Assembly: GCA_033030425.1 (NCBI GenBank)
Contig: JAUFSD010000012.1
Coordinates: 124,001-188,000, forward strand
Length of the DNA: 64,000 nucleotides
Source of the DNA: Verpa conica
Taxonomy: Eukaryota; Ascomycota; Pezizomycetes; Pezizales; Morchellaceae
Direction of reading: 5' to 3'
Every line of letters begins with the position of its first letter. Positions within the stretch are counted from its first letter, which is position 1. A program made the translations under genes and the position numbers. The notes below the pieces were generated by a model that saw only the letters and a program-made list of their open reading frames with translations, was not told the DNA's origin and ran no database searches. This document shows, one piece after another, positions 1 to 12,400 of this stretch.

Positions 1-304
1 ATATCCTCCTACACCCATGATGAGATTTGTTAGAACCGGTGAGGTAATCAAAACAGTCCATACTTACGATAACGATACAATTATTTACCAGAAGTACGGA
101 ATGATTTGGGGGTACTCTTTTTCCTATGAGAGGGGGCAAACTACAGCAACTACCACTTGATATATTGACCAAGTAGAATGTTTAAGCTGTGTATGTGATT
201 TCTGAGGTTATATGCTACTATAGTTTATTGCGCATTGTATCATGCAACCCTAAATTCAAGATTTGACTTTTATTTCTTTCAGACAACTCAAGAGTATAAT
301 ACTC
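1..304. other. Intergenic flank, nothing recognised
   Basis: About 300 bases downstream of the hydrolase-fusion gene. I see no open frame, RNA motif or repeat here; it probably holds the 3' untranslated region and terminator of the minus-strand gene that ends at 305. Confidence 0.5.
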
Positions 305-2675
305 TCACGCTTCAGTACCCGCTTTCTTAATAACCCCATTCACCTCTCTCGAAGATGAGAGAGCCCCAATTCCAACAACCCTTTCGAAAGCCTGAGCCAA
401 GTCCAACACTCTTCCATCATCCCCTGATCTACCTAAAAACGTAACTGAAAAGGGCATCTGAACCCCATCTAAATCGTACCATCCCGCCGGTACCGCAATT
501 CCACAAAGATCAAGTACGTTTCCAAAATGCGTAAATGTGCCTACGATGGAGTTAAGTGTAATTGGATCTTTGAGGACCTCTTCAATAGTAGGGTGAGTGG
601 GTGTTGTAGGGACTACAAGGATGTCGATACTAGATGCGCGGAGAGGGTTAAAAATTGTGTCATTGACCTTACGGGTGAGACTATAAAAGAATAATCAGTA
701 CTAGCATGATAGACCTAGACTTAGGGAATAAAGCGTACACTGTCATTTTCTTCAAATCCCTAAATACGTCTTCGGCACTGTTTCCTCTCTTCAACACATT
801 ACCAAAAAGCTCCCTAATAACTGGATGTAATCCATCCTTCTCCTTTTCGAACCATTCTTTCCCTGAGCCAGGCATTGCTGCAAGTCGCTCATTGACCAAT
901 GTACCATCATACAGAAGTTTGCCTGCATCCTCAAATAGTGACCAGTCTATTTCAGTCACCTCACCCCCAACTCCCTGTAATTTCGTGATAGATTCATAAA
1001 ACAACTGGCGGAAGATAGGCGTGCACATAGCGACAGCTCCCGGGGGTGGTATCGCAAATCGGAATTTTTTTGATGCTAGACCAGTTGCATTGACATGCCG
1101 TAAAGGTAGGGACATTGGTGATTTGGAGTATGGGTCTTCTGGGTCATATCCGCGGACGTTATTCCATACCTCTCTAACATCTTTAATACCACCACGGCGA
1201 GTGGCCATAAATGAGATACAGTCGAGAGATTCACAAGCTTTAGCGACCCCAGAGAAAGAGACGGTTCCTTTTGTCGGTTTCCACCCAACAACACCATTAA
1301 AACCTGCTGGTACACGGCCAGAACCAGCAGTATCAGTTGCAATAGCAAATGATACGAGCTCTGAACCAACCGAGACTGCAGCTCCGGAAGATGATCCACC
1401 AGATATGTAGAGTGAGTTACAAACAGATGCAGGAATACCATATGGTGAGCGGCATCCTGTTAAACCAGTGGCAAACTGATCTAAATTCGTTTTCCCGATA
1501 AAAATAGCGCCGAGAGATACTAATTGGGTATATATCTTCGAGGAGCTGGTTGGTATATGAGATAGCGGTGGGCAGGCAGTGGTTGTAGGGATTCCTGCAA
1601 CATCGATGCTGTCTTTTAGAGAGAATGGAACGCCGAAAAGGGGCGGGAGAGATGTGTGGTCGGGGTAACCCTTGAGAAGAGTTTCGGCGGCGTGGATAGC
1701 GATGTTCTGGGGGACAAGATGGATAAATGTAGAAGGGGTTTTATAAATATGGGCGTGGATTCTTTTATATAAATCTGTTATTACTGTTACTGGAGAGACG
1801 CCAGACCTATAAGTCTTGCGTAGTGAATCTAAATCTAGATAGCCGTTCCAGTCCTTATTTTTACCAGGTTTGGAGATATACTTTGCCTCTAGGCCAGAAC
1901 TAGAAGGATTGAAGTCGGCACGAAGTGCAGAAATGAGGTCGTCGAGTCTAGCAACAAATCCAAACAACCCTTGCGCCCAATAAATCATCTCTAGTGATGA
2001 TGTTTTGAATGTATCATTGTAGCCAGATGTACAATCTTCGATAATACCTAATAAGAGACAATAACTTTAGCGCATTACTAATGTAATAAGAGGGGAAATT
2101 CTAAACTTACAGCACTCGAATCCCCGATCATTAGCCTCCCTCACAGTGGTTGTAACACAACATTCAGTAGTAACACCACTAACAATAATATGGGTTATTC
2201 CATGGGCAAGTAATTGCTCATGTAACGTGGTATTCCAGAACGCTCCTTTCCCAGGCTTATCGATGACAACTTCCCATGGCTTTGGTGCACACTCATCGAC
2301 TAGGTCATGACCATATTCCCCTCTAACAAGCAATTGACCCATCTTTGTTTTGTCCCCGATAACTTTGCTATGCTCAGAGTCCGGAGCCGCTGCCTGCCTT
2401 GTGAGCTTCGATGATGGGCAATCAGACAGGTCCCGGAGATGGCCTTCCCGTGTGTGAAAAACAGGCAAATTGAGTGCCCGAAAACTCTCTAAAAGCATGG
2501 AACATTTGGGAATAATGGACTGCACAGCAGCCAGGCGTGAACCTGATTGAAGGTCACCGAAGCCACCTGGGAGGAGGAAATCCCTTTGCATATCGATCAT
2601 GAGAAGAGCAGTCGATATAGGGAATGTGTACGCATACGGTTTTGCTGGTATCGTTCTTTCTGTAGTGGCTAGCAT
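305..2675 (-). CDS. Isochorismatase-type (biuret hydrolase-like) / allophanate hydrolase-type amidase fusion
   Basis: Proposed exons 2675-2111, 2047-739 and 680-305 give one frame of 749 aa. Residues 1-230 are an isochorismatase-family cysteine hydrolase: Asp28 (LLMIDMQRDF), Lys143 (DKPGKGAF) and Cys173 (GVTTECCV) fit its Asp-Lys-Cys triad, and REGHLRDLSDCP is typical of the biuret/ureidoacrylate-hydrolase side of the family. Residues about 255-749 are an amidase-signature enzyme with Lys333 (PFSLKD), Ser407 (GGSSSG) and Ser431 (DTAGSGRVPAGF); the DTAGSGR motif favours allophanate hydrolase. The intron 2110-2048 (63 nt) joins the two ORFs without changing frame and restores the isochorismatase C-terminus (ECC-IIEDCTSGYND). 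The second intron, 738-681, uses a GTACGC donor. In bacteria biuret hydrolase makes allophanate and allophanate hydrolase degrades it, so the fusion would do consecutive steps. It lacks the extra C-terminal domain of AtzF/Dur1,2. Substrate is inferred; a ureidoacrylate or other carbamoyl amide is an alternative. Confidence 0.85.
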
Positions 2676-3755
2676 GATTGTAGATTTAGGAGTTAGTTTT
2701 GGAGATTAATTTTGAGGCACTGAACACACAGCACCCTGATTTATTAGAGGGAAGGTGATGACTAGAGAGATATAAGTCCTAGAGTGCTATTTGAGTACGG
2801 CTTGAGTGTCGACTAGTGGGGGAAAACACGACCGATGGGATCTGTAGGCAGTTACACAGAGAGGGGCTCGTTCTCCGGGTGCTCCCAATATCTAGATATC
2901 AGCATCCTAGCAGTTTAAAAGCATTATATAGTCAATTGGCCGTTTGCCATGAGATCTTTGATGATTTTTATGATTCTCTCCGATATTCATGATGCTCAGG
3001 GCGGGGGATTCCTCGGGAGGGGTCATTAGGGAAGGTGCTCCCATGTCACACAAACAACGTCTGAACATTAGGTTGAGGGTCAATACCGAAGGCCGGGCCG
3101 CAGGGCCGCAGGGAGAACGTGGGAAACCGTTACTACGGGCTCATATATACCCTACAGCCCAATGATATCAGTCGTAGGCAACATCAATGGTTGAGGCCAG
3201 GTCTCCATAAGATATGAGATAACGGCCACCCGACGTGCCGGAGGCCAAGTGCGGCCGCGATCTTAACGTTATCGATAAGCTAAGCGATAAGCTTCTTCTT
3301 CCCCACAGAATGTGAAACACCTCCCCTCCTTTGGCATACCCCCCAGTACCACACCCATATTACTGCCCAGGTACCGTCTTGCATGTGCCCCCACTAACTG
3401 AGTACTTGATGGTACATCTCAGCGATGCCCCCGTCACAGCCGCAGGGCATGCCGGTGGCCATATCTATTCAGCCATTCGCTTATCCTTGGTGGAGATTGG
3501 CGTCCAAGGGTGAGTGCAACCCATTCATCCGTTGCTTAAGCGAAATCTGGAGAAGCGTCCCACGTTACTGGCTCTCGATCTCTTTCGTTCCAGCCCAGTA
3601 TTACCTTTGGATCATATCTTGTCATCAATAGACTGTAGTAATATGTATGTATACAAACATATATATATGAATGCGAATGCCAATCTGATGCACTCCGTTC
3701 ATAAACCACCTACATATCTATCACTGCTTTGGGAAGCTAAAGAACGACGAAAAAG
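2676..3755. other. Divergent promoter region between hydrolase fusion and permease
   Basis: About 1.08 kb separates the two start codons, which face away from each other, so both promoters must lie here. Apart from the GATA-motif cluster listed separately I see no gene. Short frames at 3331-3789 start at non-ATG codons or show no family resemblance. Confidence 0.6.
3218..3291. promoter_or_regulatory. Cluster of GATA-factor motifs
   Basis: GATAAC at 3218-3223, TTATC at 3269-3273 abutting GATAAG at 3274-3279 (forming TTATCGATAAG), and another GATAAG at 3286-3291. Paired or clustered GATA sites are the usual targets of AreA/NIT2-type nitrogen regulators in filamentous ascomycetes. Their position between a nitrogen-hydrolase fusion and an NCS1 permease fits nitrogen-repression control. 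Binding is inferred. Confidence 0.6.
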
Positions 3756-6429
3756 ATGGTTCTATCGTCCCTCTCTCCATCCCGTTTGAAAGAAAAGGTC
3801 CGTCCCCATCTTCATCTGAGCGTACCTTATGAGAAAGGTGTCTATGGTACCAGTGCTAGATGGAGCAACAAAGGTCTGCTACTCTTACTATTTTCTAGAC
3901 GTGTCATCGAGCAACAAGTAAACTTATTCGAAGTTAGATCTTGATCCCGTGGCTGTCGAATTGAGGACATGGAGTGGGAAGGACTACTGGGCGTATTGGA
4001 CCTCTGACTTACTTGCCCCACCATTGGCATCAACTGTTAGCACGGTTATGACCACCCTAGGATTTACAGCGAGAGAAACAATTCCTATTGTTTTTTTTGG
4101 GTTTCTAATCTGCAGCTGCGTCGTGACTTTGACTGGAAAGGTTTGTTTTCTCTTTATATTTAATACTGTGGCACTGTGTTTGAGTTCAAACTTCTGATTT
4201 GAGGGTAATAGATGGGTGCTCGGTATCATGTTGCGTACCCCGTTATCGTTCGGGCACCCTTCGGTATGATCGGGAGCTATCCCGCAATTGTAATCCGAGG
4301 TATACCACCCTCTATATATATTTTGGGTTGAAGATCTTTTAGAGCCTCTAAAGCATACTAATAACATGGTGACATAGCCTTTGTTGCCCTCATGTGGACC
4401 GCAATTCTCTGTGTCCAAGCCGGGGGTTTCCTACAGAACTGTATCGAGGCTATCTGGCCTTCCTTCAAAAGCTTCCCCAACAAGCTCCCCGAGAGTGCCG
4501 GGATCACTTGTAAGGCTCATTTTCACTGAAAACAGTCTAGCCCTGTCATGGAAATTGTGGGCTAAGGACTAAATAAATAGCCGCGGGACTCTTATGTTTC
4601 ATGTTGTACTGGATTTTCCAGACATGCTTATGCTTGATGCCAATCCAGAAACTGAGGGTCTTGTTCATCGTCAAGGCAATCGTTGTCCCTCCAACATTTC
4701 TGGCGTTGTTCCTCTGGGCCGTGATGCATGTCATCCTCTCACACAATGGGATCAGGATAATGCTAACTAGGGAAGAAAAGTGTGACCAAAGGCGGAGGTG
4801 AACTCGTAAAGGGAAGATATACCCTCAAAACAGACATGGGTACCGCCTACTCTGTCTTGACAGGCCTCAATGTGATGATAGGTCTATTTTCTTCCATGGC
4901 TGTCAACATGCCTGTAGATCTACCTACTACTCCTATCTCTTTCTCCACTAATAGTTCAACTATAGGATTTCGGTCGCTTCTCTAAAAATAACCTCGCAGG
5001 CGGACACCAGTTCCTCGCACTCCCCATCGTTGGTACTCTTGGTGCGTTAACACCGATATTTGTAACGTCTGCACATACACAAATCTGGGGCGAGGTGGAG
5101 TGGTACATGCCAGCCATAATCGGAAAGTTTGATAATAGAGCTGCCAAGTTCTTCACAGGAGCTAGTTTTGTACTGGCTACTATTGGGAACCAAATCGCCG
5201 CTGGGTTTGTTTCCTACTCGATTCCCAAACCCATATCCTTCCATCAGACTAGGCACTAGGTGCTAACTAGGTGGCATATAATGATTACTAATAGATCGTT
5301 CCCATTCTCAAATGGTGAGATGCTAGAATTCGATGGTCTGTAGGTAAATTGCTAAAGATTATAACCTAAACAGACGTTAGCGGTATGGCGCCAAAATATA
5401 TCAATATCTTTCGTGGGACCATGTTCATATCGATTTTCTGTGTCGTCTCTGTAAGTTTTCCTCCCATTATGTGAATGTGTGGGCTAGGGTTTTCTGGGAG
5501 TGTGGCCACGATCGCATAATATGTCAAGGAGACCGATCATATATGTCTCCTCTATATGTTACTCAAGTCTCCCCGGAGCTCCTCCAGTCTAACGGGTAAA
5601 CATGGCAGACACCCTGGAATATAATCCGGAACGGTTCTGGCCTCCTTGCATTCCTCTCTGGCTACAGCTGCATGATGGGCCCTCTCGCAGGGACGATTGT
5701 CTCAGACTACTACCTGGTCCGCCAACGGAAACTAGACATACGGGAGTTATACAGAGATCACGGTATATACTGGTATAACTACGGATGCAACTGGCGCGCG
5801 TTCGCGAGCTTTTTCTTGGGGTTTCTGCCGACGCTACCTGGCTTTGCAAAGAGTATTAAGCCAACATTAAATGTGGGGGGTGCATGGAAGGTGCGTCCCC
5901 CGCCTGGTTTTATTCTACTTTTTTTTCTTTTTTTTCCTTTCGAGAGAGCGCTTTGATACACTCGTTTGCCGATCTGTGTGGTCTTTGGCTGTGGTTTGCG
6001 TTTATTTTCTACCTCGGGGACGACTAAAGAGAGTCGGCCCGGGCCGAGAATTTTGAGTTACCTACCAGATTGGAGACATCAGACGATCGAGAATCGTGGG
6101 TGTCTTATGTATTGAATTTGGATCGCGATGCATACTTGGCATCTAGGAAAGAATTCTTTGCTGATCTTAAGGGTCGGACCCAAGAACAGCTCTATACATT
6201 TGCATGGTTCTTTGGGTTCACAGTTTCGGTGCTATCGTACTGGGTGATTTGCACATATATCTCACCGCCGACGGAAAGCCTTGTCGACATCGCTGTGCTA
6301 CCACCGGGGAAGAGCGACGAAAGTCTAGAGGAGGCTGAGCAAGGGTCGGCTCTAGGAAAAGCGGTACAGGTCACTGTTGGCGAGAAGGAGTTGCCCGGCT
6401 TGAGGAGTCGGGATTCTCCTAATTATTGA
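3756..6429 (+). CDS. NCS1-family permease (uracil/allantoin/nucleobase type)
   Basis: Eleven proposed exons: 3756-3873, 3938-4140, 4212-4299, 4378-4509, 4581-4725, 4781-4913, 4966-5204, 5295-5314, 5374-5450, 5609-5890 and 6190-6429, giving 558 aa, normal for fungal NCS1 transporters. Family marks in order: DLDPVAVELRTW before TM1, GARYHVAYPVIVRAPFG, the QKLRVLFIVKAIVVPP helix, MPDFGRFSKN, the SGMAPKYINIFRG segment, TPWNII...GPLAGTIVSDYYLVR, YNYGCNWRAF, and the ending LYTFAWFFGF...PPTESLVDIAVLPP. Such proteins carry nucleobases, allantoin or related ureides with H+ across the plasma membrane. All junctions keep frame. Intron 5 needs a GC donor (GCATGT at 4726), exon 8 is only 20 nt, and the last intron (5891-6189, 299 nt) may hide a 27-nt exon at 6069-6095. 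Divergence from the hydrolase fusion suggests it imports that enzyme's substrate or a related compound; specificity cannot be read from sequence. Confidence 0.88.
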
Positions 6430-9400
6430 GACGCCGAGTGTGGTCATGGGTAAATCCGAAATGAAATTTTTCTTTTGTAGGACTTTTTTTTTTTTTACGT
6501 ATGTAATCTTTTGGTCTAGATTGACTTTTTCTCGGGACATTTAGTCTTATGTTGATGCTTGCTCCTTGGCAGATGTTTGGTTAAATCTTATGTTTTAAAT
6601 CGTTGCTTTTTGTGAGTGCGGTTGTGGTTGCAGGTCGTGATATTTACTTGTCCCCAAGGCAAATTTTTCCAGCATTAAGCATAAATAAGCCATGACCATG
6701 ACAGGAGGAAACAGAGGCAAGTAAGCAAGTAAGCAATAATTTGCTTTTTCGACGGGCACTACTGCAAGTAGTTACTCCCATCACGCCTGTCATTTGAATC
6801 AACATTGATTGATTATGCATGTGACATGGGCCATCTGATTCGTGCAAAGGTTTATAGATACAGAACAGAACCGACATGGGGCAATCTGTATTGAGATTCG
6901 TAAGAGAAATGGGCTGAAGCCTAAAGGTGTCCTAGAAGGGAGGGCACAGACTTTGCAGAGATTCACTTAGTGTGCACACGAAGGTATGAGGAATATCTTG
7001 CTCTTTTTTTTTTTTTTTTTTTCTTTTCTCCCTTCTCTCTCTTATTACCTTCAATATTAGAGATTATAGGGCGAACGTAAAACCGACTGGTAGAGGACGA
7101 GACACAGTAGGGCATTACTGTGGGGAGACACACGCGCCATGCGCGGATTCAACGATTTCTGCGGGGTGACGTACTGGTTTGAGAAGGGAGAGCGTGTAGG
7201 TCTAGGTGTTGCGGGATGTCGCACAGCCTTTTTCAAGCGAACGTCGTCTCTACCTGCTACACCCATGGGCGGGCAGAACAAACGCCTACACGTCTCTAGA
7301 GTACATTCAGGTATCAGGTATCCACCCCAATACATACCAAGACGAGGACACCAGCCCGTATCACATATCGGCCCGGCCGGCAACCGGGAAAAGGTGGAGG
7401 GGAGGGAAGGGAAGGGCACCCTCGCTCACCATCTCACTTACTCCTCCTCCTCCATTGCTCCTCCATTGCTCCTCCACTGCTCCACCACCTCCATCGCCTC
7501 CCTCTCCTCTCCTCTCCTCGCCTCCACAACCTCCACCCCAATTGTAATATACGAGGTATCACAAATACGTCCGCTGTGATAGGTTGTCCTGCCTGCCTGC
7601 CTAAACATTTATCCCCACCCCAGGAGTAAAAGAGACCCACTCTAGCTACATGGAGTCAGTAATGGAATGCACAAACATGTAGAGCTCCATACTCCCTTCC
7701 CTTCCCTGGCCATGCCCAGCCAAAAAGTAATTCCGCTGCGAATACTTCCGTGTACCCCCGTCCGCGTTCCATCCCATCCTCCTATAGTTGGGTGACAGTG
7801 GCCTGTCTACGCCTTTATGTAATTTTCCCACTGCCAGATAACTTGCACCCTCGCGATGTCTCGGGGTGCAACTAGGCCACTTCTGGGCTGTTCCTTATCT
7901 CTGTCTCTGTCACACCCGAAAAATAACCGCTATCAACAAACACCAGCGCGAAAATGCGAGATAACCAGATATCCCCATACCTGTCCCCCAGCCAGCCACC
8001 TCTGCTTCGTACGTGAGGAACAATTGCACCCACCCGTTTTTTGTTTTTCGTTACCCCACGTTCTTTGGTCCCTTCTTTTTCCTTTTCCTGGCTTTTTTCT
8101 TCTTTCCTTCTCTCCTTTCCAAGGACGATTGAGATCGCCGTCCTTGTGTGGGGGGAAAGAAACAGCAACGTGGTTGTGGGGTGTATTTTCCCTCTCCTGT
8201 CTTTCTGGGAGTCCGAATTACAATTGATCTGTCGCTCATTCGACTTCGCTTCTCTGTCTGCCTGTCTACCCTGCTTCCATCCTAGGAAGACACGTTGTTT
8301 ATCAAGGTGAGGGTTTTAATGATTATTGTTCTTTTAGTTACTCTCTTCCCCGGTTTCTTCTCTTCCACACCCCCCCCTCATCTTCGTCATCTGGTAATCG
8401 TTTGTTTTCTGTCCTCGGGTTCACTTGGTAGTCAGTTGTCAGGGCCTCACTGACAATATCTGGCCCCCGTGAAGAAAGACCAGATAGGGACACAACCCCC
8501 CCCGTCCATAGCAGCAAGCAACCCTAGTAATACAAGAACGAGCCAATACACCTCGATCACGTTGTAGTCAGCATCAGTATCACATACGTCAATCCACATT
8601 GCTTGGTATACAGGAGAACCTAACCACAATAACATATAGGTATGCAATCAATTTCTTTATCAAGTTTGGACAATCTTGGGCGGCCGTGAACACCTCGTGC
8701 TTACAGTTCTATGGTTGCTTGAGTGTGTGCTTTGTTTCCTGATTCTTGCTCGCTCCAGTCCCGTATCATCCAACCTTAGCCTCATCGACAGGGAAAGGCT
8801 TATCTGCAGGCTTTCCTCATCGCGGCCCTTTTTTGGACGTTTTCTCTCCCCTTGTCCTATTTAGGTGCTCGCTGTGGTCTTTTCCGAGAAACCCGTAATC
8901 CTGGGATCCTGGGAGGCTATAATTCACCTACCGTAATCTAATCTACCAATTGCCTGGTTTCATTCAACTGCGATAAGCTCAGGACAAGAGTGCCCCGACA
9001 CACGACCAATCTTTCCCCTTCTCCAACTTTCTTCTCCCTTTCCCACCCCCCCCTACCCTTCACCCCTCTATACTATACTCTATACTACTCTATACTACTC
9101 TATACTACCCATTTCTTCAACCTCTGTGTGCGCGTGCGTGTGTGTGTGCTGTTCTTTCGAGATATCTTGTTTGGTGTTTGTCACAATACCCCCAATTCAC
9201 CACCACCACAACCCCGCCCGTACGTTGAACCCTTGCAACGAACGTAAGAGTTTCTGCGTGAGCTTGGAGCCCCTGGAACCGGACGAGAGCTGTATGTGGT
9301 TTTATTCATCATCTAGCTACCGATAACATCCCCAGACAAAGAGAGAACGGAAGCCAAAAGAAAAAAGAAAACCGATACAAGAAAGAATAATTCCGGAATT

Positions 9401-9444
9401 AAACAATTCCACAGGTTCTCCTCCGAAAAAGGCAAAAGCAGGCC
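6430..9444. other. Intergenic region and probable leader of the TamA-like gene
   Basis: No coding sequence with family resemblance. It holds a T tract near 7001-7022, a CT-rich stretch at 7436-7530, a short perfect hairpin near 8432-8452 (TTGTCAG and its complement) and a decamer repeat at 9066-9108. The pyrimidine-rich final 600 bases look like a promoter/5' UTR of the gene starting at 9445. Open frames at 7139-7579 and 7206-7547 look like chance frames in low-complexity DNA. Confidence 0.5.
9066..9108. repeat. Short tandem repeat, TCTATACTAC unit
   Basis: About four imperfect copies of a decamer TCTATACTAC lie 340-380 bases upstream of the TamA-like start codon, in a C/T-rich leader. This is probably a promoter or 5' UTR microsatellite; no function can be read from it. 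Confidence 0.7.
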
Positions 9445-12400
9445 ATGAGTATGAACAAGTCGGGCGAGAATGGGAGTAGCGGTAGTAGCATTAGTAGTAG
9501 TGGAGCGACAGCAGCCGCTACAACTGCTGGAGCAACAACTACTACTAATGTTGCCACCAGTACTGTCACCAACAGCACCTCTGGCACTTCTTCCTCTAGC
9601 ACTGCTGCCGCAACAGGCGCAACGATGACGACGACGACCAACGGATCATCTTCATCCACCCCTCAGAATCCTCCTCAGAAATCTACCAACGGTACAGGAA
9701 AGTCTACCGGCTCCAGTGTCAATGGCGAGAATGGTACGAGTCGGGGTCGAAGGGACCGGCCGTGCGATGCGTGTCGTAGGCGGAAGAGTAGATGCGTCAT
9801 GAATGAGGGTGCGGAGATATGTGTACTTTGCCAGTTCCATAGCCAGGAGTGTACATTTGTACAATCGCCGCAACCACGGAAGCGACGACTAGCATCTTCC
9901 AGTGTTCAGGGCTCTGAAGAGCAGTCTGTTAATAAGAAGCGGTATGTTGTCTTCTTATTTAATTATGACCTAAGAAATCAAAGCACCAGAGGAATGAATA
10001 GAAGGAATATAATATTTAGGACCCCTTCATTGTTGCGGATTTCCCTCCCCTTCCCCTTTACACTATTAAGTTAGTTTCCAATTTGATGGTGCAAAGCTCA
10101 CCTCCGGGAATCCTTCCCTAGAAGCAGATCTACTGAACCGGACTCGCCGCAAGAAACTCGCGGTAATGTCCCGGTAGACGACTACGCCAACCTACGTGGG
10201 CCGTCACTCCTCAAGGAAACGTTGGGGCTCCAAAGTAATAGGCACTCCCAGTTGATAGGCCCCACGAGTGAATACGAGTCTTGCTTGATAGACCTCTGTC
10301 CTTTCGATAACAGAGACGAGTATTCACTCACTTCTATGGGGGGATCATTCCGGCGGGTATCCAACGAATCGACATTCCTTGTTTTTCCTGACAACTCAAC
10401 ACAGAATCACGTAGAGATCTTTGATGACTTGGACGCAATTGAACGCATCGTTGCACCGCACGGATTGTCCCTCATCAATCTATACTTCAGAATCGTACAC
10501 CCTTCATTCCCGATCCTTCACAAGAAAGTATTCTTGGAGAAATATGCCCGAACCCACCGGGAGTTCTCCCCGCCACTATTGGCTGCAGTTTACATCCTAG
10601 CTCTTAACTGGTGGTCATATGACAGGGACTTGTCCACACAGAAGAAGCCGGATGTTCAAGCGCTTGAGAAGCTCGCTAGAAAGACAATCGCTGATGTCAT
10701 GCACCGTCCTAAGTTATCCACTGTACAAGCTGGTCTCCTCTTGTTACAGCAACATTCAGATCTTAAAGGTGGGTGCTGGGCACTAACGGCGCAACTGGTC
10801 GCAGTCGGGCAAGAACTGGGCCTGCACCTCGATTGTACCACGTGGAAAATCCCTAGCTGGGAGCGCGGACTCCGAAAACGTCTAGCATGGGGTCTCTTCA
10901 TGCAAGACAAGTGGGGTGCGCTAACCCATGGCCGCCCCTCTCATATCACAAAAGCGAATTGGGCAGTCCCCCCCGTCGTCCCGGAGGATTTTCCGGAACG
11001 GGCAGAAGACGAATCCGATGATGAGGGGGGCTCGTCAGAAGTGGAGAAGGGACGAATGTTGTTTGAGCAGATGATTGTGCTGAGTGGAATAATGGCGGAT
11101 GTTTTGGAGACTTTTTTCACAATTGAGGCCCAGAACGGGCTCGGGGGACGAGGGGGGACAAGCAGGGTTCTCGAGAGGGCAAAGCCAATTCAGATTAGGC
11201 TGAAGGAATGGTTTACAAAGTTGCCTGATTGCCTTAGGATGGATGCGACGAGGGTGAGAAAGCTGTCGTCAAATGGTTAGACCCAGTGCTTGAATTTTTG
11301 AGTGCTATGCGTGCTTGATACCAAACTTTCGCGGCATTGCGGGGAAATTGCGTTGGAACATTGAGTATGGGTATCTTAAGTCGATATCTCACGTAGATGA
11401 GTGCCCTGGTGGCTGTCAATCGGCGACGCGGACTTGACTTGCATTGCTCAACACTAAATGCAAGCTCTAAGTTTCGGAAGTAAACAGAGAAACTGACTTG
11501 TACAAGGAGAGGAAACTTGGAAAGACTGGAAAATAGATGCGTAGGGGGTGCAGGAAGGGAGATTCCCCCACCCTGGTAAAAGTCCTCCAACTCTCCTTTC
11601 CCCGACCCCAAAAGAAATACGCATCTTTTCCGTAAAAGAAAAATTAGTTTCTCTGTTTATTTCCGTGACTTTGAGTTCGTAGGGACTGGGGGCCACCCTT
11701 CCTAATGTACATCGTTCCTGGAGGAGTTCTCGCAATGCCGCGAAATAACGGTATATCCTCCCCTTTAAACGATTTCCTGACGATTCTGTAGGCTATCTTC
11801 ACCTTGCATACTTTGCAACAGAAATAACACTCCACCGCCAAATCCTCCGCTCACTTAGCCCCCCGACCAATGTCGATCCATACCTCCTGCACATCTGCCG
11901 TTCCGCAGCTAAAACTCGCTTGATTTCCGCTATGGACTTTGTTAATCGCCTCAAGCCCGAGCATCTCCAATCATTCTGGTATTTTGCTTCAAAAGTCAAC
12001 TTTGCACTGATCGGAACGTTCGGGTCATTGCTTTGGGCAACATCGCCGAGTGGGCAGGAGGCAGAGTTCTATAAAGCACGACTTAGTGAGTATAGGTGGA
12101 CGCTTCGTGTTTCATCACGTGGTGCAGAATTCATGGAATATGCCGTGGGTGTGCTGGATGCGTCTGCAGGTCATCCTCAACAAGAGCAATTCAAGAAGAG
12201 GGGTCTAGGGAATGTAACACCTGGATACACATCTACCGTAGGAGCCGGTGAAGGGTTCGGTTTAGGAATGGGTGTAGGCATGTCCGGAGGAGAGGTTCAA
12301 CACCCATCTACCATGATGTCCCAACAACAATGGCGTGCAGAGGTCATCCAGCACGAACGCGGGCATCTCTCTCCCGTAACCGGCGACGAGGACAGCGGCG

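Noticed and set aside
7139..7579. 146-codon plus-strand frame in the leader region
   Set aside because: Ends in Ser/Thr/Pro repeats from a CT-rich tract and has no recognisable domain; probably a chance frame.
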